Below are positions 54,784 through 64,000 of a stretch of DNA of 64,000 nucleotides, piece after piece. The DNA is from Nothophaeocryptopus gaeumannii (lineage: Eukaryota > Ascomycota > Dothideomycetes > Mycosphaerellales > Mycosphaerellaceae), in NCBI GenBank assembly GCA_031771865.1, contig JASISA010000010.1, positions 1,054,001 to 1,118,000 on the forward strand. The letters run 5' to 3'. Numbering within the stretch: position 1 is the first letter of the stretch; every line of letters starts with the position of its first letter. Below the pieces are notes generated by a model, which was given only the letters and a program-made list of their open reading frames with translations, was not told where the DNA came from and did not search any database. Made by a program: the position numbers and the translations under genes.

Positions 54784-56099
54784 ATGGCTCAAGCCGACAC
54801 ACAAGGCCAGCGGCATGAGAGAATATTCTCTGGCAGCTTCGATGAGACAACCCAGTCACACTCTCCCATACCGCCTATAAGGACTGCCGAGCAACCGGAC
54901 ACGTCTATCTCGCAGAAGATGCTGTCCGCAGTGGTGGGCAGCATCTTGACCTCTTGCTTAAGTACGTACTTATGATAAGAAGCTGGCTCGAAGTACACTA
55001 ACATTAGTACGCAGTAACACCTCTCGACGTAGTCCGAGTACGATTACAGACCCAACAGAGTCCGTCTCCCTCTGCCCGAGTACCCTCCTTCGTTCAGTTG
55101 CCTCCCAATCTCGGCGTAACCGCCTGCTGCCGAGAGGTCTTCTGGGTTCAAAACCAGTCTCAATTTTGTGTTGCTGCTCCTGGACAAGCCGCACTACTCA
55201 ATCACTCACAAGCTGTGGCCTCTGACTGTGCTGCAGAGGAGACTCAGCGGAGAACGATCAACTCGACATTCGATGGGTTACGGAAGATTGCGAGGAATGA
55301 AGGAATATGGACTTTATGGCGAGGCCTCAGCCCGACTCTTGCTATGGCAATACCAGCCAACGTCATCTACTTTGCGGGATACGACTGGTTGAGATGGAGT
55401 CGGAACAGTCCAATGCAAAGACTCGATGATGCATATGCGCCTTTGGTGGGAGGATCAGTGGCCAGAGTACTGTCAGCGATTGCAGTCAGCCCAATCGAGA
55501 TGTTACGAACCCGCATGCAGGCGTCTAGGAACCAGAAGAGCAAGGGTGTAATGACCGCGACAATATCAGGAATGAAAGACATGGTGGCACAGAATGGATA
55601 CATTTCACTGTGGAGAGGTATCGCGTTGACATTTTGGAGAGACGTACCATTCTCTGGCCTTTACTGGTGGGGCTATGAGATGGGCCGGAAGGAGCTTGAT
55701 GGACTTCGTCAACAGAAGGCGGCTGTCAAGGGCAAACCTCAGAACGACCACCTGTCAACACCAGAGCTTCTCCAAGACTCTTTCATTGCTGGTGCTACTT
55801 CGGGAGCCATCGCGGCATTCGTCACAACACCCTTCGACGTGGGGAAGTCACGGCAGCAGACGGTCATGGACTCGAACATGTCTCTCGAGCGGAGAAAAGC
55901 CCTGCCAGAAGGCCAGGCCATGCCGCGTTTCCTGTGGCATATTTACAAGAACGAAGGCATGTCAGGGCTTTTCAAGGGTTGGGCTGCAAGATGTCTGAAG
56001 GTCGCACCTGCCTGTGCGATTATGATTTCAAGTTACGAGATCGGGAAGAAGATGGCTGTCACAGTCAACGAGAAGAAGCACGATAAGGTGGCTACTTGA
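54784..56099 (+). CDS. MTM1: Mitochondrial carrier of the Mtm1/SLC25A39-40 type
   Basis: Two exons, 54784-54961 and 55015-56099, 420 residues. The 53-base intron (GTACGT, ACACTAAC branch, CGCAG) is in phase 1. Three mitochondrial carrier repeats are visible: TPLDVVRVRLQ after the first helix, SPIEMLRTRMQ in the second, and TPFDVGKSRQQ in the third. Matrix-side acidic/Gly motifs (EGIWTLWRGLSPT, GYISLWRGIALT, EGMSGLFKGWAAR) follow each. The first loop is long and holds the Cys-containing CCREVFWVQNQSQFC segment characteristic of the Mtm1/SLC25A39 group, whose animal members import glutathione into the matrix and are controlled through iron-sulfur binding at such cysteines. In yeast, loss of Mtm1 disturbs manganese superoxide dismutase activation. 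Orthology is inferred from this loop and overall layout. Confidence 0.85.
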
Positions 56100-56181
56100 A
56101 GAATTGCTCTGATCAGCGTTGAAGCATTTGTGGCGTTTTGCATGAAAGACGCTGGCTAGCAAGAATTTGTCACATGCAGAG

Positions 56182-57018
56182 ATGAAGCAGCTCGTTCAGT
56201 TCAATAGGACGACAAAGGAGAAGACGCAAACCATCGGATTCGATGAGCTCCCGGCGGAGGTTCGAAACAGGATTTACCACCTTGCGTTCGTGGAGGACGA
56301 GCCGTTGCAGATCTGCGCACGAAAATGTCCTCGCTGGGGGGTCAAGCTCCAAAGCAACGAGGAATTTGAGCGTTTTAGGCGTAGGACCTATCGCTGCGAC
56401 CCTTGGATCGACTTTCCAGTCGCGCTCCTGCGCACCTGTCGTTGGGTTCATGATGAGGCAGCTCCCGTTCTGTACGGAGCCAACACCTTCGAGATTCACG
56501 GCAACCATATCGACGGCTTCTTCTACGACCTCTCGACCGTCATTCCTGCTCCACGCACTCTCAGCACCTACGCAAAGTACATACGTACTGTGGAGCTTGT
56601 CACCATCTTCAACAAGCAGCGTCTCTCTGACCTTCTGGCGGTGTTCAAGAAAGTCGCTATGATTTCTGGGTCCTCTGCTTTGAACAGAGTCAACATTTGC
56701 CAAAGCGAGATCCGGAAGTACTATCATTCAGATGACTCGTTCAGATGGAGTCCCGATGCGATGGCAACGGAGCTTGCTCCTAAGCTCCGCGAGATCATGA
56801 AGCAGCGCAAAGGGGTTTCCGTGGAGGATAGTGGCGTGTTGGGCATCATGCACTTTTACGAGCCGCGTCCCGCCGAGCAAGATCTGGCCCGCTTCAGTAA
56901 AGCGCGCCTTCAGGCCTTGGCTTGCTCGAGCGAGCGCTACAACGTGGAAGTCCGGAAAGAGCTGAAGCAGCTGCTCGAGAAGTCGGCCAAGGGCGGTAAG
57001 AAGGCCAAGCAAATTTGA
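56182..57018 (+). CDS. F-box-like (2EXR-type) fungal protein
   Basis: Single exon, 278 residues from the first ATG. Near residue 24 the motif FDELPAEVRNRIYHLAFVEDEPLQI is the N-terminal signature of this fungal family. FPVALLRTCRWVHDEAAPVLYGANTFEIHG, the second conserved block, lies near residues 81-110. The rest is predicted alpha/beta with a Lys-rich end (KSAKGGKKAKQI) that could be nuclear targeting. The family is very large in Dothideomycetes and related fungi and mostly without known function. The F-box-like helix suggests protein-protein interaction. It is an intact member next to two damaged ones (49408-50325 and 57610-58181). The start lies only 83 bases after the end of the carrier gene. 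Confidence 0.75.
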   Translation: MKQLVQFNRTTKEKTQTIGFDELPAEVRNRIYHLAFVEDEPLQICARKCPRWGVKLQSNEEFERFRRRTYRCDPWIDFPVALLRTCRWVHDEAAPVLYGANTFEIHGNHIDGFFYDLSTVIPAPRTLSTYAKYIRTVELVTIFNKQRLSDLLAVFKKVAMISGSSALNRVNICQSEIRKYYHSDDSFRWSPDAMATELAPKLREIMKQRKGVSVEDSGVLGIMHFYEPRPAEQDLARFSKARLQALACSSERYNVEVRKELKQLLEKSAKGGKKAKQI

Positions 57019-57609
57019 ATGGACGCGGAAGAGCGTCGTAAGGAGATGCCAAGTGACCGCAGCAGGATAAGAAAATTATCACATCGTCATCAGCTACATC
57101 GATTTTCTCTCCTCGACATAGTCGCCATGCATTCAAATCGCGCTCAGTAATTTCAAAATGCCTCCAGCATGGCGAGAGCGCTGACATACTACTTGTTAGA
57201 GCTACGAAACCGCATGTGTCCAACGACAAGCGTTTCACTCTGTATGCCAAGTCCAACGGCGGTCTAGGCGCTCTCCTCTAAACCTCGAGCAAATGATGAT
57301 GCTAGCTATGCTATCCACTGCAGAGTGAGTGCTTCTGGCAAAGAGGGCCAGCTCTAAAGTAGTCAAAACTGCATCTCTTCTGAAGGTCTGAGAAGCTCAT
57401 CTGCAGCTTTCACATGCCCGTTGCCAAGATCGTACTAGCACGGGCCACTACTCTTGCCATTTCTTCAACTTCACTTTGCAAACTTCTTACTTCGCTTTCT
57501 GCCATCGCCAAAGCCATCTGACGTCTAACTGTATCGCTACTAACCCCATCTTGCGCCTCATAAGAGCCCTCACTGACAATTTCATATCATAGATCAGACC
57601 ACGGCAAAC
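57019..57609. other. Intergenic spacer
   Basis: Between two plus-strand F-box-like loci. No gene or repeat seen; the right part is C/A-rich, like a 5' leader. Confidence 0.4.
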
Positions 57610-58181
57610 ATGCAGATGCAGCTCCTTCTCCGCCCCCGACCTCAAAATGCCACACCAAATGCAGGCGTAGCGCCAGCACCGACTTCACTCTCAACGCCAA
57701 TAGCAGTCATCACGCAAGCACTCTCGCAGTCAACAGTCCGAGACCACTGCTTCGCCTTCGAGCGACTCACGCCAGAGATCCGTAACCGAATCTACCGTCT
57801 CGTCCCCGCCCAGTTGACATCGCTCACCGAGTCACAATTCCTACTCCAAGTCTCCTCCAAGTCAGCCGCCAAGTCCACGCCGAAGCCAGCCAAGTCCTCT
57901 ACGGAGTAAACGACTTCATCTCCCAGGCTCTAGGAAGCTGTCCGAAGTGATGCATTGATCACTCTCGAGCAGGCGCAAGCAGAGCGGGCGAGCTGAACGT
58001 ACGGCGGAAGATTCGACCGTATCTTGAGAGCTTGAGAGGAGATCGGCAGAACCTGGGCTGCAACGTCAGAAGGACGATAGAGAACACGGCCAAATCGGGC
58101 AAACTTGGCGCGATTGTCGGGCGAGAAGAGCTACAGGCGCAGATATCTGTATTTCCAATTGAAAGGACAGAATCATCATAG
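57610..58181 (+). pseudogene. Frameshifted F-box-like (2EXR-type) pseudogene
   Basis: The first frame (57610-57909) has a Pro/Thr-rich start and the motif ERLTPEIRNRIYRLVPAQL, then degenerates. From about 57850 the next frame gives the second family block LLQVSRQVHAEASQVLYGVNDF and stops at TGA 57948-57950. A third frame from about 57985 gives a natural C-terminal segment (RRKIRPYLESLRGDRQNLGC, then ENTAKSGKLGAIVGREELQ) ending with TAG at 58179-58181. The three pieces in family order but different frames show a gene with at least two indels. Its end overlaps by six bases the end of the opposite gene. Confidence 0.75.
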
Positions 58182-59567
58182 CTTTCGTCTTTTCGAGGGC
58201 CGATCATCCTGGATAGCAGAACCAGAAATCTCGTCTTCGTCCTGGCGTTCTCCTTTCACTGTGGTCTCCAGCTCCGCCACGAACTCTTCACTCAAAGCTC
58301 CGCTTATAATCAGCTCCTTGACGCTCGTTGGGCCTCGTAGTAACGGCTTCAACACGCTCTGTGCCTTGTTGAACCTCCTGACAGGCTCAATCTTCGGCTC
58401 ATGAAGTCTGACCTGTAATTTCTCGCCCTCCATCTCCGCCTCCAAAGCATCAACAATAAACGCCTGAGGGGCGTATCGTTTGTCCGTTCTAATCTTCGCT
58501 TGTTGGAGATCAATTGTAAGATGATCCAGCTTTTTCGCCCCGGAAAGTATTTCCGCTGCTGAGGAAACGATATTCTCCAACATGTAGATGTCCTGACTTG
58601 TCGCTGACGGTGGGAGGGTAACGATGAGCGTGACGTCGCGCAGATACGTTGCTGCACGGGAGTTCAAAGGTCCCAAAGGATGAGATCTCGCGTCCGACTT
58701 GCCAGGCAATACTCGCGACCAGCTCTGGAGCTGTCGGAAATTTTGAGAGCGCAGTTCATTCCAGACTGGCGCATTGCAGAGGTGAAAGATGAAGGAGTTC
58801 TGGCTGTAGAAGTACGGATAGACTTCTTTTGACAGTTGTTTACATGTTCGTCCGAGTGCAGTGTATGCGGACCCAGTTGCGGGTGTGATGTTTTGAGGTC
58901 CGTACCTCTTCTCGGCGCCGTACGGTTGTAGGATCCACGACGGTTCCAGTATGAGCTTTTGCACGACGAAAGCTTCCTGTCGAGTATATCTGCGCGTACG
59001 AAGGAACTGATATGTCTGCCCGGTAGGGACTAAATAGCTGACGATGTGCTGCAGTAGCTCCGCTGGAAGCTCAGTGATCATGCATCGTTCAGTTTTCGGT
59101 CTTCCAGACTCCATACGCGGAACTAGGACTAGATCCAGATTTCGGTCTGTCACTTCGCCCGAGTTGAAAGCCGCAAAGAGCCCGCAAGTGGAATCGTAAA
59201 TCTGAGACTGGATTCTCGGGTCGCGGTCTCCAGAACAGCCAGAGTAAGCGCCATGATTGATGCACTGACCAGGCGATTCGAGGTCTCGGATCCAGCGTCC
59301 GCATACCATGTTGTCGATGGGCGTGAACGGGGGTACCCATTCTACGTCTCCTTGGTGGCGCATGAACTGGACACCCCAAGGAGTCATGCGCCAAGGCCTG
59401 CCTTCGGCCCATTCGGCGACGGCTTGGCGGGTCTCGCCAATGTCTTTGCATCGACGTTTCAAGACATACATGGCGATGTTCTTGAGCCAATCCTTCGAGA
59501 TACTGTTGACGTTGAACGGGGATGTCTGAACGGGTGCTGGCGATGAAGCCTGGGTGGTAGCGGACAT
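58176..59567 (-). CDS. F-box-like fungal protein, unknown function
   Basis: Single exon, 463 residues. The first 100 residues (SKDWLKNIAMYVLKRRCKD; WRMTPWGVQFMRHQGDVEWVPP) look like a distinct small domain with conserved Trp. A segment with Cys residues follows (CGRWIRDLESPGQCINHGAYSGCSGDRD). Around residue 165 TELPAELLQHIVSYLVPTGQTYQFLRTRRY resembles an F-box. GRTCKQLSKEVYPYFYSQNSFIFHLCN in the middle corresponds to the second conserved block of such fungal proteins. The end is acidic, then basic (RPSKRRKL), a likely nuclear localisation signal. No intron needed. It may recruit substrates to an SCF ligase, but this is inference from one weak domain. Confidence 0.72.
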   Translation of the reverse strand: MSATTQASSPAPVQTSPFNVNSISKDWLKNIAMYVLKRRCKDIGETRQAVAEWAEGRPWRMTPWGVQFMRHQGDVEWVPPFTPIDNMVCGRWIRDLESPGQCINHGAYSGCSGDRDPRIQSQIYDSTCGLFAAFNSGEVTDRNLDLVLVPRMESGRPKTERCMITELPAELLQHIVSYLVPTGQTYQFLRTRRYTRQEAFVVQKLILEPSWILQPYGAEKRYGPQNITPATGSAYTALGRTCKQLSKEVYPYFYSQNSFIFHLCNAPVWNELRSQNFRQLQSWSRVLPGKSDARSHPLGPLNSRAATYLRDVTLIVTLPPSATSQDIYMLENIVSSAAEILSGAKKLDHLTIDLQQAKIRTDKRYAPQAFIVDALEAEMEGEKLQVRLHEPKIEPVRRFNKAQSVLKPLLRGPTSVKELIISGALSEEFVAELETTVKGERQDEDEISGSAIQDDRPSKRRKL

Positions 59568-60226
59568 GCTGGTATGGGCAGGTTTGTATTCGTTAGAAAT
59601 CTAAGAACGAGTGCGTGCCATGTCAAAGACGCAGAGAGTGCAAGGAGATGGGAGAGAGCGTATACTTATCCTCCTGATGGGAGAGAAGTGGTTTGGGATG
59701 AGAGACTGATGATTGGCAGCGTCCCGAGGGCACAGCCCATGGTCCCAGGCAGAAACGCCTCCTTCAGGCCACAAGCTCCACTTGGCGCTCGTCCACGGAG
59801 GATGGAGGATGCCTCCTCATGAACAAGCAAAGTCGATGGCTTCAGGTGTAATGGTAGACGGACGACTCGGAAGTCGGATTTTCGAGATACCGCGAGATGG
59901 ATATCGAGTTGCGCAATGAAGGAGAGGAGAGGAGAGCAGAGGAAAGGTGAGGTAAGGAATGGTGCTCGAGCAGAAGGGCCTAGGCCTGCAGGGTTGCACC
60001 ATTGTTTGCACGCGTCCCGGGGCTGCGCTGACGGATGACGATCTGCTGCGAGACGAGCTGCTGTTCCTGTCGCTCAATCGTCGTACAGTATACTTACTTA
60101 TTACAGAGCTCTCGTCTCGTTGTCGCCCAGTATTGTTATCTCCACCTTGGCCCGCATACTCTTCTCTCTGGAACATTCCGACGCTGAGCTGGCCTCGCCG
60201 TCGGGCTGAAATGCAATCTTCTCGCC
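59568..60226. promoter_or_regulatory. Divergent promoter region with a GA-rich tract
   Basis: Between the starts of the minus-strand F-box-like gene and the plus-strand proline-rich gene. A GGAGA/GAGGAG-rich tract lies at about 59922-59955. No gene seen. Confidence 0.45.
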
Positions 60227-62045
60227 ATGTCCGGCAACCCATTCCGACGCTCCAAAGTGCCCGTTGAGCCCGATCCTCAATCAGCAAACATCTTCGCTAG
60301 TCTACCCCAGAGAGATACTCCGGAAGATGCGGCTCCAAGTAAGACTGCCTTCACGGAAAAGCAGACATGCTGCTGGGAAAGAGAGTGTTCATTAACTCGG
60401 CTTAGCGACACATCCGAAACGAACAAAGAAAAAGCGAGTCGTGATCCAGACACCGCCGCATTCGCCAGAGCTCACTCATACTCCCGAGAATGGCGGACGC
60501 CAACTCTCTGCCTCCGACTCTGCGACACGAGCGCCGTCACCCCCGCCGCCTGTAGACCCGAGAGATGTAGAGGAGAGCGGGAGCGAGTCTAGCACCACGG
60601 CAGACTCAGACATTGAGCAAGCCACGATCAATACGGGACGGAACTCTGGGTCGCTGCCTCCACCACTTACGGCAGGTGCAGGAGCAATGAGGGCACCATA
60701 CAATCCATTCGCGAAGACGTTGGCAACGAGTGAGGCGGGCTTTGGTCTGCAAAGAGAAACCCAAGAAGAAGGGGGTAATGGCACAGAGCGGAGACAGAAA
60801 CCGGCCATGGATGTGGACTCATTCAAGAACATATTGATGACGGGAAGTGCTGTGCCCGCTGGAGATTCTTCCCCAGTAACAACACCTCGGCCGCACGACA
60901 GCAACAGTAGCAGCACCGATACTTCTTCGATATTCGATTCGGCATACGGCATACATCCAGAATCGCCTAGAGCGACATTCGACGACTATGAATCTGCGTC
61001 GGAGGACAGTGACGACGAGGCGACCGAGAATTCGAATCTCATGGGACCTGGCCGATCTGACGATCTTGCTCCTCCTGCTCCGCCCAAGCCCAAGATCAAG
61101 GGTCCACAGACCGTTTCCTTTGCTGACTTCGATCAAAACATCCCCCCTGGCTTCATGGCACCCGGCCCGAGAACACCTCCAGTCCACACACAGCACCTGA
61201 CGGGTATACTGAGAACTGCATCTCCCGCGCGGTCCATCAGCGATCTTAACAAGCCACTTCCACCTCCTCCGCGAGACTCGCCGGAAACATTGCCACCGTC
61301 TGTTCCTCAGAAAGATCTATCACCGGTACCAGTATCTACACCTACACTTGCCGCTTCGGTCCCAAATGCAGACGAGCCTCCCAAGAAGGCTCCGACTCCG
61401 CCCATCTCGCGTCGGCCACATGGGAGGACTAGGAGCACTTCCAATGTGTCCAACTTGACACAGGATTCTGTTAACTCAACAACAGAGAGCGTTTCGCAAA
61501 AGACTGAAGGAGCCTCGCAGAAACTCGCTCCGCCTCCGCCGCCTTCACGAAAATCACATGCATCAAGCCAGCCGACAGCAGATGTTCAGCTGAGGGACTT
61601 ATTCCCAAATCAATCCGAAACGAGATTGGTACCAACTCCGCCGCCTCGCCGACATCCATCCAAATCAGGTGGAAGCGGTAACGGGAGCAGAAAGACGTTG
61701 GACGACTCTACAACAGCATCAAAAGCTGCTCCTCCTCCAGCATCTGGCGCAAATGCTCCGCCCCCTCCACCGCCACGTCGCGAGCGCGGATCGAAACGAA
61801 GTAGTCTCGATGGCCCTTCTAACGCATATTCAAGACGGCTCAGCGGCGAACACTACCGGGGCACCAGCTTTGACAGCGAAAGGTCGGCTTCGATATCGAG
61901 TTTGCAAAAGGTAGCAGAGGGTGGGGAGTCGGTGGAGCAAGCAATGATCTCGCCTTCCGCTGATAATCGTGATATTCTTGCAGACATGTCGGCCTTCCAA
62001 GCAGAGATTGATGCACTTAGAGCGCAGGCAGAAAAGACAAGCTGA
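60227..62045 (+). CDS. Proline-rich, low-complexity fungal protein with a C-terminal helix
   Basis: Two exons, 60227-60338 and 60406-62045, 583 residues. The 67-base intron (GTAAGA, ATTAACT branch, GCTTAG) is in phase 1, and unspliced reading runs into an unrelated frame. The N terminus is MSGNPFRRSK, then a basic RTKKKRVVIQTPPHSPE. Conserved-looking short motifs follow: YNPFAKTLAT and the line MDVDSFKNILMTG. Several proline-rich SH3-ligand-like runs come next (PPAPPKPKIKG, PLPPPPRDSP, APPPPPSRKS, NAPPPPPPRRERG). The end (ILADMSAFQAEIDALRAQAEKTS) is a short helix or coiled coil. I think it is a conserved Pezizomycotina protein. The polyproline runs suggest binding to SH3 or profilin-type partners, perhaps in actin or endocytosis, but this is inference from composition. 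Confidence 0.78.
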
Positions 62046-62549
62046 AAACCCAGACTTTCCTCACACCGGGAATCATTCGACGTGCACTGCGACCGCTTTC
62101 ATATGACCAACAGCTGGACACCAGTTGTAGAGTGGCCTGATTGCCACAAAGCCCAAGCGAATATGTAGTGCTGGTTAGGTCGGTGGGACTTGATCCGGCG
62201 CCCCCTTGCCGATACAGAGATCTGTAGGATCGCAACCCATGCGTCTGCGGAACTCCACCTGTGGGGCGCATGACTTGGCTCGTATGGGTGTTACAGCAAT
62301 TCGCCCGCCGCTCTTTGAGCTGCTTTGTAGTAGAGCGCGCACCTGTTCCGGTACGTTTGCGCTTGCGGGGAAATGCTACCCAAGGATTGAGCAGTGAAGC
62401 GCCGCATCTTCGCCGTTGAAGTGCCTAAGAGCGGAATCGGTGTTTCTGCGCTGCAAATCCACTCTCGCTGAACAAAGTCATCCTCATCATCCTCCACGTA
62501 TTGGTTTCTTCAATGTCGAATTCCTCACGCCCTTTTCTCATCTCGTCGC
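62046..62549. other. Intergenic spacer
   Basis: 3' region of the proline-rich gene and upstream region of the MFS pseudogene. No gene or repeat seen. Confidence 0.4.
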
Positions 62550-63375
62550 ATGGACTCTCACATTGCCGACGAGAAGCTCAAAGAGCTAAATATCGAAGAT
62601 GTTACAGCCAAAGCGAATGACCGCCGCATCGGCAAACTTCGAAATCGACCCTGTAGCCGAGAAGAAGCACCTCCGCAAGCTCGATTTACGAGTCCTACCT
62701 GTACTATGGTTTCTCTTCGTGATGGCATTCCTGGACAGGACCAATATCGGTATGCGGCCGCCGTAGATGACGCAGACCAGAGACTCGGCGCATGCCGTAT
62801 CCAAGGCATGACCGACGACCTCAATATGAAAGGAGAGGACTACAATATTGCCCTTTTCATCTTCTTTATTCCCTACATCCTCTTCGAAGTGCCTTCCAAC
62901 ATTTTGGTCAAGCGCATGGTGCCATCCACTTGGCTCTCCCTCATCATGGCGTTATGGGGTATCGCTACCGTGGGCTAGGGACTTGTGCGTAATGATGCTG
63001 GCCTACAGAGCGTGCGTTTTCTGCTACGTCTCTTCGAGGCCGGCTTCTTTCCCGGATGCGTCTACCTCATTAGCATGTACTACAAGCGCTACGCGCCAAG
63101 ATGAATCGCCTGGACAAGAGTGCTACGAAACGCATCTTCTCAGACTGGAAAGTCTATTGCGGAACCCTCATGTACTTCGGCATCGTGAACACAGGGTACG
63201 CGACAAGCGTAAGTCTCCCGACCTTCTCCCTAACCCACCTCCTACTTACAACGATTCACTCTAGTTCTTCACACCAACCATAATCTCCCAACTCGGCTAC
63301 CGCGCCGCAGCCGCCCAAGTCCGCAGCGTACCCATCTTCATCAACGCTACCGTCTTCTGTATCCTACCGAAATAG
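62550..63375 (+). pseudogene. MFS transporter (allantoate/nicotinate permease-like family), multiply disabled
   Basis: Pieces of one major-facilitator protein appear in order but cannot be read through. The first ATG frame loses the gene near 62615. Another frame (from ATG 62617) gives EKKHLRKLDLRVLPVLWFLF and AFLDRTNIG. After a break near 62755-62790 come RIQGMTDDLNMKGEDYNIAL and LFEVPSNILVKRMVP. A TAG at 62976-62978 sits where relatives have the Gln of a CQGLV motif, and the same frame continues FLLRLFEAGFFPGCVYLISM. A TGA and deletion near 63103 remove several helices. Then come KVYCGTLMYFGIVNTGYATS, a still intact 56-base intron (63209-63264), FFTPTIISQLGYRAAAAQV and an early TAG at 63373-63375. 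The last third is missing. Transport substrate of the ancestor is unknown. Confidence 0.85.
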
Positions 63376-63547
63376 GATTTGCGACTGTGCCCTGAGTTGC
63401 AAGGCAAATTTCGGCTAGGGCTTTCAGAAGATGTTGTGTTTATGTTGTTTGGAGCATGCGTTAATGCACACCATCCGTTAAGGGGGTGAGTCGTGTCTAC
63501 ATCAGTTCTCTCAGCTAGTTTCTTCGTTTCCTAATACAACAAACACG
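63376..63547. other. Short convergent region
   Basis: Between the end of the transporter pseudogene and the end of the small secreted-protein gene. Base composition is becoming AT-richer here than in the rest of the window. Confidence 0.4.
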
Positions 63548-63795
63548 TTACATCAAGGAGATGCAGTCCCCGCATCCTAGAGCGTTTGGTGAACAACCGA
63601 ATTCTGTTGCGAGGTTGTGGCACCAGCCATGGAAGCCTGCCTCCTTTTGTGTCTAATTAGTCGAAGTCGCTGTAAGGTCCTCATTTTACTTACAGAACAA
63701 CAGCCACAGACCTTTTTCCCCATGCATGAACGCGCAATTTGAGATTGAACGGTAAGGAAAAGAAGTCCTAAGGAGAGGAGAGCAAGGCGGAACAT
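63548..63795 (-). CDS. Small secreted cysteine-rich protein (eight Cys), effector-like candidate
   Basis: Proposed exons are 63694-63795 and 63548-63652 with a 41-base intron (GTAAGT donor, GACTAAT branch region, TTAG acceptor), phase 0, giving 68 residues. The first 21 residues form a classical signal peptide (MFRLALLSLGLLFLTVQS then QIA). Spliced, the mature part of about 47-50 residues has eight Cys with spacing C-x5-C-x-C-C-x11-C-x8-C-x6-C-x2-C. Unspliced, the same start gives 72 residues with only four Cys and a Lys/Arg-rich tail. That splicing doubles the Cys count to an even number and keeps frame to a TAA supports the two-exon model. I recognise no family. Small secreted Cys-rich proteins in fungi act as effectors, antimicrobial peptides or surface proteins; which applies is unknown. 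No transcript evidence is available. Confidence 0.55.
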
Positions 63796-64000
63796 ATTGA
63801 TTGAAGGCCGAGAATTTAGCTACAGGAGGAAGATAGTAGTAAAGGTTGTAGACAATCTAGACTAAAGCAAGTGTAATCAATTCTAGAGGACAGTGGATAT
63901 ATATAGATATATCGCTACTGAAAGGAACGTCGGCTATAGCGTTAGTCTTCGACATAAGGACCTTTACTAGGAAAGGCCAGTATCTAGTATTTACTTTTGC
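63796..64000. other. AT-rich window edge
   Basis: Rich in TA-containing words (TATATATAGATATATC, CTAGTATTTAC) and clearly lower in GC than the rest. It resembles the margin of a transposon or repeat block mutated by RIP, but too little is visible to identify an element. Confidence 0.4.

Overview
The window is nuclear DNA of a filamentous ascomycete (Pezizomycotina). A Dothideomycete is my best guess, from gene content only. Genes are split by short GT-AG introns of about 40-135 bases, most with CTAAC/CTGAC-type branch sites. Lineage markers are a FluG-type amidohydrolase/glutamine synthetase fusion, a fungal rhodopsin-like membrane protein, F-box-like proteins with the (V/L)PxE(I/V/L)xNRIY motif, a class III GH18 chitinase, a GPI-anchored GH72 glucanosyltransferase and a full FKS1. 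All exon joins below were read by eye from frame and splice signals and are unconfirmed by transcripts.

Layout. 1-9.8 kb: secreted chitinase with a large Ser/Thr insertion, an F-box-like protein, TGS1-like RNA cap methyltransferase, mitochondrial sulfite oxidase and a damaged rhodopsin-like gene. 10.7-18.6 kb: histidine phosphatase, BBE-type FAD oxidase, small mitochondrial membrane protein, a duplicated Cys/His-unit gene with an in-frame stop, and an FMO-type monooxygenase. 19.8-30.5 kb: a cell-wall block in which a GH72 glucanosyltransferase and the 1,3-beta-glucan synthase FKS1 are divergent. 31.1-36.1 kb: two mitochondrial genes head to head (OCT1 and a MIC26/27-type MICOS subunit), then a HAD hydrolase. 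36.6-41.0 kb: a four-exon gene for a 1378-residue secreted protein built from three kinds of repeats. 42.3-49.0 kb: a Cys/His-rich unknown, a UCH37-type deubiquitinase with a GC-AG intron, and FluG. 49.4-59.6 kb: several F-box-like genes, pseudogenes and fragments, mixed with a three-RRM protein and an Mtm1-type mitochondrial carrier. 60.2-64.0 kb: a proline-rich protein, a wrecked MFS transporter and, in AT-richer DNA at the edge, a 68-residue secreted protein with eight cysteines.

Functional themes. Cell-wall glucan and chitin metabolism: FKS1 makes 1,3-beta-glucan, GH72 elongates it and GH18 acts on chitin. Mitochondrial biology: sulfite oxidase, OCT1, MICOS subunit, carrier. Ubiquitin-linked functions: SCF F-box proteins and UCH37.

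The most unusual items are the repeat-built secreted protein, the eight-cysteine secreted protein, the chitinase whose barrel carries a 260-residue Ser/Thr insert, the basic insert between Cys and His of the UCH enzyme, and several genes that each carry an in-frame stop one C-to-T change away from a sense codon. I see no CRISPR array, rRNA, convincing tRNA or intact transposon.
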